Positions 59,118 to 64,000 of a DNA stretch of 64,000 bases are shown piece after piece. The notes under the pieces were generated by a model. It did not search any database. It was given only the letters and a program-made list of their open reading frames with translations, and had not been told where the DNA came from. Made by a program: the position numbers and the translations under genes. Within the stretch, counting starts at the first letter, position 1; every line of letters begins with the position of its first letter. This stretch comes from Kutzneria kofuensis. Lineage in GTDB: Bacteria; Actinomycetota; Actinomycetes; Mycobacteriales; Pseudonocardiaceae. The DNA lies in contig NZ_JACHIR010000001.1 in NCBI RefSeq assembly GCF_014203355.1, positions 3,288,038-3,352,037 of the forward strand, written 5' to 3'.

Positions 59118-60484
59118 GATCGCGGTTCCATCAGTTCGGTCAAGGCCCCGCGGGCCCCGTTGGCAAGCCAGGTGCGAAGCTCGGCGAGTCCGCGTCGCCA
59201 GACTCCGGTGAACGCTGCGCGTTCGCCTTGTGGGAGCGGGCCGTTTCGTAGGACGTCGCGATCTGGTCGATCCGCAAACGCACCGGCTATCACGGCCCGC
59301 AGGTCTGCTCCGCGGCGGCTGCGGCGGTTGAGGAGGATCGTGATGTCGTGCTCGTCGAACACGTCGTAGGCGTACTCGTCATGGTCCCATCCGACGTGTG
59401 CCAGGGAGGCGCGGCGGATCAGACAGGGAAAGCAGTATCCACAGTTGCCTTGCTTGCGGCCGACATACCGCGCAGTTTCGGGGTGCGAGCAGGAGACGCT
59501 GAGCGGCGCCAGCCGGCGCAGCAGTTCGGTGTTCCGGGATTCGGCGAGGATCTCGCCCTTGGTGCGCAGCCGGTACGGGTTGAGTATCGGGTTCGGCACG
59601 CCGATCGCGGTGGCGGCGGCGCCGAGCTCATTCATGAAGTGTGGGTGGGTGGTGCGGGTGCTCGCACTGCCGACGCGGGATCGGGTGAGGGGCACGTTGA
59701 TGCCGATGAAGCCGTTCTCCGGCACGTACACCGGCGTCTCGGTTCCTTCGGCCGCGGCGATGGCCAGAGCGGCGGTCAGGAAGAGGAGTGACCGAGATCG
59801 AGTGGTGTTCTCGCGTGGCTTGGGCAGCGCGCGTGCCTGATGGCTATTCGCGGGAGCAGGGCGCAGGTAGAGACGCCGGGAAATGATGCGCTCGGCGCCG
59901 TACTGCTCGTTGAGTTCGTCGAGGAGGAGTTGTTGTGCGGTGGATGCCTGTCCGCCTTCATGGTGGGACAGCAGGCACAGCCGCCGATGGGGATCTTCTT
60001 CGAGAAGATCGATGACGCCGCACAGCGAGTCGAGGCCGCCGGAGAACAGGCACACCCCGTCCACGTCGAGCCCGATCGACCGGTCAGCAGTGGGAACGCC
60101 GGCCACATGAGCGAGCGGGTGGCGATCGAACTTGTAGGGGCTGATCTGCCAGTGGTCGCCGGTCAGGAACCGCAGGGCCGCGTCAAAGCCGGCACTTTGC
60201 CAGGCGGCATCGTCTTCGACGGGAAGCCGGAGGTTGAGCTCCCTCGTCCAGGAGTCCAGTGTGGCGCGTCGCCGGGTGGTCTTGTCGGCGCAGTACACGG
60301 CTGCTCCGAGCAAGAGCAGGTCGGCAGCTGGGCGGGGCGGTCGCCAGCCGGCGAAGAACTCGGGGCCGGTGTCGCCGGTTTGGATGGTGGCCGCGGTCCG
60401 CGCTGGGGCCCAGTCGAGGAGGCGGACGTCGTCGGGTTCGGTCACCGAGGTGGTGAGATCGGTGCGCACCAGGTAGGTGGTCAC
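59114..60484 (-). CDS. qatC: Qatuor system QueC-like protein QatC
   Basis: This 456-residue protein has an N-terminal domain of about 135 residues and then a QueC-like PP-loop ATPase: VCLFSGGLDSLCGVIDLL (SGGLDS 148-153). A C-terminal zinc cluster SCSHPETA...GNCGYCFPC resembles the one in QueC, which makes 7-cyano-7-deazaguanine. In Qatuor it is proposed to modify a nucleic acid or protein with a nitrile-type product; the substrate is not established. The GTG at 60484 overlaps the qatB stop as GTGA. Confidence 0.9.
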   Translation of the reverse strand: MTTYLVRTDLTTSVTEPDDVRLLDWAPARTAATIQTGDTGPEFFAGWRPPRPAADLLLLGAAVYCADKTTRRRATLDSWTRELNLRLPVEDDAAWQSAGFDAALRFLTGDHWQISPYKFDRHPLAHVAGVPTADRSIGLDVDGVCLFSGGLDSLCGVIDLLEEDPHRRLCLLSHHEGGQASTAQQLLLDELNEQYGAERIISRRLYLRPAPANSHQARALPKPRENTTRSRSLLFLTAALAIAAAEGTETPVYVPENGFIGINVPLTRSRVGSASTRTTHPHFMNELGAAATAIGVPNPILNPYRLRTKGEILAESRNTELLRRLAPLSVSCSHPETARYVGRKQGNCGYCFPCLIRRASLAHVGWDHDEYAYDVFDEHDITILLNRRSRRGADLRAVIAGAFADRPDRDVLRNGPLPQGERAAFTGVWRRGLAELRTWLANGARGALTELMEPRS

Positions 60485-61218
60485 TGTGCGTCTCCGTCCA
60501 GTCCTTGCAAAGCTTCGTACGTTATGCGGACGGTGTCCTCGGCGATCTGGCGTCCCTCGGGGCCGGCCCAGTCGACCGTGTAGGGGTCGTCGGGGATGCG
60601 GAGCGAGACGAGGACCTGGATGATCTGGCGCATTTCCTCGTCGGCTTGGCGCACCGCGTGCGGGTCGGTGATGCGGCTGAGGCGTTCCGCGATGACCGGA
60701 ACCCGGTTGTAGACGTACTGGGCGAGGAATGTTTCGAGCAGGGTGGGCAGGTTCTCCCGCGAGACGGCCGTCTCGGCGGTGTCGGTCAACTCGGTCCAGG
60801 TATCGGCGTCGCCGAAGACCTCGTCCAGCACGTCGCACGCGGCGTCACGGGCGGCTTGGGAGTCCAGGTCATCGCCGTCTCCCGCGATGAAGGTGATCAG
60901 TTCATCCAGGACGTCGAACCTGGTCCGGCCAACGAGAGTAGCCAGTCCCAGCGAGGTCAGCGTGTTTTCAAGCCCGGTTCCGCCGACTCCAGCGAGCAAG
61001 GCGCCGAGACGTTGGACGCCGCTGCGTCCGGCACGGGCGCCGGCTGCGGCACCGCCGGCTCCACCCAGCACAGGGACGTGACGAGCGAGCACTCTCTGGG
61101 CGTATGTGCGGGTGCTCGGCGATCCGGAGGTCAGCCCGCGCACGTAGGACGCGGTCGCGTGTTTGAGCGGAGTCCACGCTCCGCCGCTACCTGCGGTGCG
61201 ATCGGCCGAGGTCCCCAT
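60481..61218 (-). CDS. qatB: Qatuor system protein QatB
   Basis: This 245-residue protein opens with MGTSADRTAGSGGAWTPLK, the Gly/Ser-rich N terminus seen in QatB, followed by an alanine-rich helical body and an acidic C terminus (LDGDAQ). QatB is a small protein of unknown activity required for Qatuor defence; the exposed N-terminal motif may be the modification target, which is conjecture. Its ATG shares a base with the qatA stop. The family is weakly conserved, so position in the operon is a main part of the evidence. Confidence 0.82.
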   Translation of the reverse strand: MGTSADRTAGSGGAWTPLKHATASYVRGLTSGSPSTRTYAQRVLARHVPVLGGAGGAAAGARAGRSGVQRLGALLAGVGGTGLENTLTSLGLATLVGRTRFDVLDELITFIAGDGDDLDSQAARDAACDVLDEVFGDADTWTELTDTAETAVSRENLPTLLETFLAQYVYNRVPVIAERLSRITDPHAVRQADEEMRQIIQVLVSLRIPDDPYTVDWAGPEGRQIAEDTVRITYEALQGLDGDAQ

Positions 61219-63230
61219 CAGCGTCGGCCGCTGAGTCGTTGTGCTTCGCGGGCGGTGCTGATCATGGTTTTCAGACCGGGGGCGTCGCTGTTTTCCCACT
61301 GGTCTAGCAGCGCGGACACCGTGGGGTTGTTGGCAGGGAGGCGACGGACGGCGTTCACGGCCTGTGCGCGTGGGACGGCCGCGGGTGGGATCCGCATCAG
61401 GGCGTCGCAAATGGCCGACAGCGTGTCGGGCGCCCGCTCAGCGAGTTCGAGCGCGGCGACGAAGGCCGGCCCGCCTGGTCGGCGCGTCAGCACCTCCACC
61501 AACGCCTCCACCAACTGGACACGCTCGTCGTCAGGCAGCTTTGCGATCTCGTCACACGCCAGCCGCCGCACACCGGCGACCTCGGCCTGCACCCTGGTGA
61601 GCAGCTCCTGCAGGTGGGGAAGCAGCCGGGTGACGGCGACGCCGAAGGCGAGCTTGTCCCGGGAGTAGGTGAAGTATGGCCCCAGGTCCAACTCACCGAG
61701 CGGAGGCTCCAACCCCAGCCACGCACGCACGTGCGATTTTTCCGCCCATGCCCGCACCTCTTCGGCGATCGGCGGCTGTTGGGCCGCCCGCCGCCCCCGC
61801 TTGGCAGCGGGTGATCGGCGGGCGCCCGAAGACCTGTCGGCGGTCTCGCCCTCGTCAGGCTGGGGCGTGTCCCCTTCGTCGTCCGGCTCAGAGGTGGCTG
61901 ATCCGGCCCGCGCGAGGGACTCTGCAGCCGAGAGCTCCGGGATCGGGCCGGGCGAGGTGAGTTGCCAGTCGAATAGCCGCTGGAAGTCGCTGAAGTGTTG
62001 TTCCTCCAGGACCATGAGCTTGGCTAGCACCGGCAAGTCGAGGGAGATCTTCCGGCGCTGGGCGCTGCGGTGCTTGAGCATCAGGTTGTTGAGGAACCGC
62101 TTGAGTTGCCTCGGATTCCCGCGCAGTCCGCCCCCGAGCACTTCTGCGATACTCGCCGCCCAGTTCAGGTCGCGCACCAGGTCGGCCGGCACGTCGCCGA
62201 GGATCTCCCCGGCCACGCCGACATTGAACGCTACCTGCAGGTTGCCGGCTTCGCGGCGGTGCCGAGTCTCGCCCAGGACCTTGGCGAACTGTTCGTTGTC
62301 GAGGCGCAGCTCCGCCAGCAGCAAGTTGACGTACGTGTCGGCCTCCGGAGCGGACAGCGGCGGGATGGCCACCTTGAGCTGCAGCATCTTCTCCAGATAA
62401 TCGGCACCGATCCCAGCGCCGTCGGGTCGCCGCAACTGCGGGTACCGCGAATCGATCGCGGACTCAACAACCGCCTGGTTGGCCGCCAGGACGTAGGCCG
62501 TCTTGGGCGTGTTGAGGAACAACCGAATCGCCTCGAAAGTGTCCACCACGGTCTCGGGCAAGCACCGGTCAAGGTCGTCGATAAACACCACGACGGCATC
62601 CACGTCGTCCAACGTCTTGACGACTTTCGCGAACTCCGCCCGGAACCGCCCCGCGTCCGCGATCGCCTCGGCCGTGTCGTTACCCGACGCGACCTGCTTG
62701 GTCTTGGGATCCTCCAGCAGCTTGTTGGCCTCGCTCGCGGCGGCGTTCACCGCGGCCTTCGTCACGTCCAGAACCTGCGGATCAATGCTCGGATCCATCG
62801 CTTGGATCACGAAGGGAGCCGCGGTCTGGGCGCCGGCTACCGCGACCCGTCCGCCCCTGCGTCCCCACCGGCCGAGGCTCTGGGCGAACCGGCGGAGCCT
62901 GGACACCTGTTCCTGCTCGTCGGGGGCGACTCGCTGGCCGACCGCGTCGAGCACGGTCGTCATCAGCGCAACCTTGACGTCGTCGTAGTCCTCGTACTGC
63001 CATGGGCTGAACTCGACGCACACGTAGCGTGACAGCGACTCCTCGCCGTCACGGATCTTCAGGAGCTCCTGCCGGGTGATCCGCATCAGGCTGCTCTTCC
63101 CAGAGCCCCAGTCCCCCAGGAGGCCCACCGTCAGCGGGAGCAGCCGCGGCTCGGTGAGCGCCACGAACAGGGTGTCCACCAGGAAGTCGAAGCCGAGAAG
63201 GTCGACCTCGGTTTCGTTGTCCGCCCACAT
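61218..63230 (-). CDS. qatA: Qatuor system KAP-family ATPase QatA
   Basis: This 670-residue KAP P-loop ATPase has GDWGSGKSS (Walker A, 39-46), FSPWQYEDYDD, and VVVFIDDLDRCLPE (Walker B with the LDRC extension typical of KAP). A short hydrophobic insertion (VAVAGAQTAAPFVIQA) lies between them. The C-terminal third has an acidic linker, a KRGRR patch and an Arg-rich helical end. The ATG at 63230 has GGAG about 6 nt upstream. It opens the leftward qatABCD operon. Confidence 0.88.
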   Translation of the reverse strand: MWADNETEVDLLGFDFLVDTLFVALTEPRLLPLTVGLLGDWGSGKSSLMRITRQELLKIRDGEESLSRYVCVEFSPWQYEDYDDVKVALMTTVLDAVGQRVAPDEQEQVSRLRRFAQSLGRWGRRGGRVAVAGAQTAAPFVIQAMDPSIDPQVLDVTKAAVNAAASEANKLLEDPKTKQVASGNDTAEAIADAGRFRAEFAKVVKTLDDVDAVVVFIDDLDRCLPETVVDTFEAIRLFLNTPKTAYVLAANQAVVESAIDSRYPQLRRPDGAGIGADYLEKMLQLKVAIPPLSAPEADTYVNLLLAELRLDNEQFAKVLGETRHRREAGNLQVAFNVGVAGEILGDVPADLVRDLNWAASIAEVLGGGLRGNPRQLKRFLNNLMLKHRSAQRRKISLDLPVLAKLMVLEEQHFSDFQRLFDWQLTSPGPIPELSAAESLARAGSATSEPDDEGDTPQPDEGETADRSSGARRSPAAKRGRRAAQQPPIAEEVRAWAEKSHVRAWLGLEPPLGELDLGPYFTYSRDKLAFGVAVTRLLPHLQELLTRVQAEVAGVRRLACDEIAKLPDDERVQLVEALVEVLTRRPGGPAFVAALELAERAPDTLSAICDALMRIPPAAVPRAQAVNAVRRLPANNPTVSALLDQWENSDAPGLKTMISTAREAQRLSGRR

Positions 63231-63715
63231 CGCCCCGCTCCGTTCGACGCGGCATGGTGACTGTCCGCTCCTCGGTGGCCGCCGGCCGAAGGCGAACATC
63301 GAGGATAGGATCGGTGATCAGCGTCGATGGTCATTTGACGGACGTGTCGCCGACGACCACGTACTGTTACTGACAGTTACCAAAGCGTGATAGGCGCGTT
63401 ACGATCACGATGCGGCGGCCGGTGCGCCATGGATGTGGTCGCCTGCTCGCGTCGTTGCAGGACTCTGGCCGGAGCCAGCTGGTCAACGAGGTACAGCCCT
63501 GCGCCGAACCGGTGCTGCGATCCCGGCTCGGATGGCGGACAGACTTCCTGGACTTCGCAGGCGAACGCCGGACGGAAAGGTCCTGCTCGCCCCGAGCACC
63601 GAGGCCGCGGTGCTCGACAATGTCCGGTCATGTGAACTCCACGCTGGCGGCGTGATCATGAGGGGGCCATGAGGGCCGATGCGGCCTTACTGATGCGATC
63701 GGCGAGGATGAACAG
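63231..63715. other. Intergenic region upstream of qatA with repeated GTTAC sites
   Basis: These 485 bp separate divergent genes. GTTAC occurs at 63366-63370 and 63376-63380 (10-bp spacing), with a third copy at 63399-63403. Direct repeats at one helical turn are typical of OmpR-type regulator sites. No gene is supported; several short open frames here have no ribosome binding site or family match. Confidence 0.45.
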
Positions 63716-64000
63716 GTGGTAGACGACCTAAGCGGGCTTGGTCCGCAGGGCTTCGAGCGCCTGAGTCAGGCTCTGGCCGTGCGTGTCCTGGGGCCGGGCG
63801 TTGAGGTGTTCGGCGAGGGACCGGACGGAGGGCGCGAAGCGACCTTTCGCGGTCGGCTGCCGTATCCAAACCCCATCGAGCCCTGGGACGGCTACGGCGT
63901 GCTGCAAGCCAAGTACAAGGCGAAGATCATGGGGACCGGATCGGATGCGGCCTGGTTGCGACAGCAGGTCTCCGCTGAGTTGAAGGCGTGGTCCGACCCC
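63716..64000 (+). CDS. Start of a nuclease-like defence protein, truncated by the window edge
   Basis: The first 95 codons are present and the frame stays open to the window end. The protein reads VVDDLSGLGPQGFERLSQAL at the start, then VFGEGPDGGREATFRGRL and GYGVLQAKYK. The spacing of Asp, Glu and QAKY matches the N-terminal restriction-endonuclease-like domain of several large NTPase defence proteins. The GTG at 63716 has GGCGAGGA upstream. The C-terminal domains, which would name the system, lie outside the window. Confidence 0.65.
   Translation, partial: MVDDLSGLGPQGFERLSQALAVRVLGPGVEVFGEGPDGGREATFRGRLPYPNPIEPWDGYGVLQAKYKAKIMGTGSDAAWLRQQVSAELKAWSDP

Noticed and set aside
63377-63660. Short open frames upstream of the partial gene at the right edge
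   Set aside because: Several overlapping frames on both strands with no ribosome binding site or family match; typical of high-GC non-coding DNA.

Overview
The window is high-GC actinobacterial DNA. The order metG, tatD, rpfB, ksgA, the protein O-mannosyltransferase, GTG/TTG starts, the SWIM/SNF2 pair, LAL-type LuxR and DUF2637 genes suggest a member of the Pseudonocardiales (Amycolatopsis/Kutzneria-like). The genus is an inference; no rRNA gene, tRNA gene or CRISPR array was seen.

Positions 1-34900 look like ordinary chromosome. First come conserved housekeeping genes: ksgA (partial), rpfB, tatD and metG leftward, then rsmI divergent from a pmt-type mannosyltransferase. After these lie a lysyl-oxidase-like secreted protein, two ABC-2 exporters (one next to a PadR regulator with matching inverted-repeat sites), a SNF2 helicase coupled to a SWIM-finger protein, a large LuxR-family regulator and a quinone-oxidoreductase-like enzyme. 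A compact ECF sigma/anti-sigma circuit occupies 20335-23926: three copies of a TGAACC-N16-CGTGT promoter precede the sigma operon and two related lipoprotein genes. A secreted carbohydrate-degradation locus (26291-33180) holds a GH76 mannanase-like enzyme, a GH16 plus second-hydrolase fusion with two discoidin-type domains, a DUF1996 protein and a LacI repressor. Three palindromic LacI-type operators and one near-match mark its control sites, and the enzymes suggest attack on fungal or yeast wall glucan and mannan.

From about 34900 to the right end the window is a defence island. It begins with a C-rich non-coding stretch carrying three hairpins, then an HTH protein gene overlapping a DUF2637 membrane protein gene. 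A second, diverged copy of this gene pair lies in the same orientation at 53909-55164. The roughly 17-kb interval between the pairs holds two systems. The rightward operon (37254-47349) encodes a SNF2 helicase with a DUF3883 tail, a DUF1643-like protein, a DUF1156 DNA methyltransferase and a DUF499 ATPase with an N-terminal Swt1-type HEPN domain; it is DISARM-like in part but lacks drmA, drmB and drmC. The leftward operon (48445-53464) encodes a ubiquitin-like protein, E2-like, JAB/MPN protease, E1-like, sigma-like factor, XRE-like regulator and ImmA/IrrE-type metallopeptidase, with nearly every junction overlapping. A dead IS630-family element sits between the two operons.

Beyond the second HTH/DUF2637 pair are a ParB-like protein with a duplicated N-terminal module, a complete Qatuor (QatABCD) operon followed by an AbiJ-NTD3-nuclease fusion, and the start of another nuclease-like defence gene running off the right end. 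The strongest candidates for an undescribed system are the seven-gene ubiquitin-like operon with its own transcription factors and protease, and the HEPN-ATPase/methyltransferase/helicase operon beside it.
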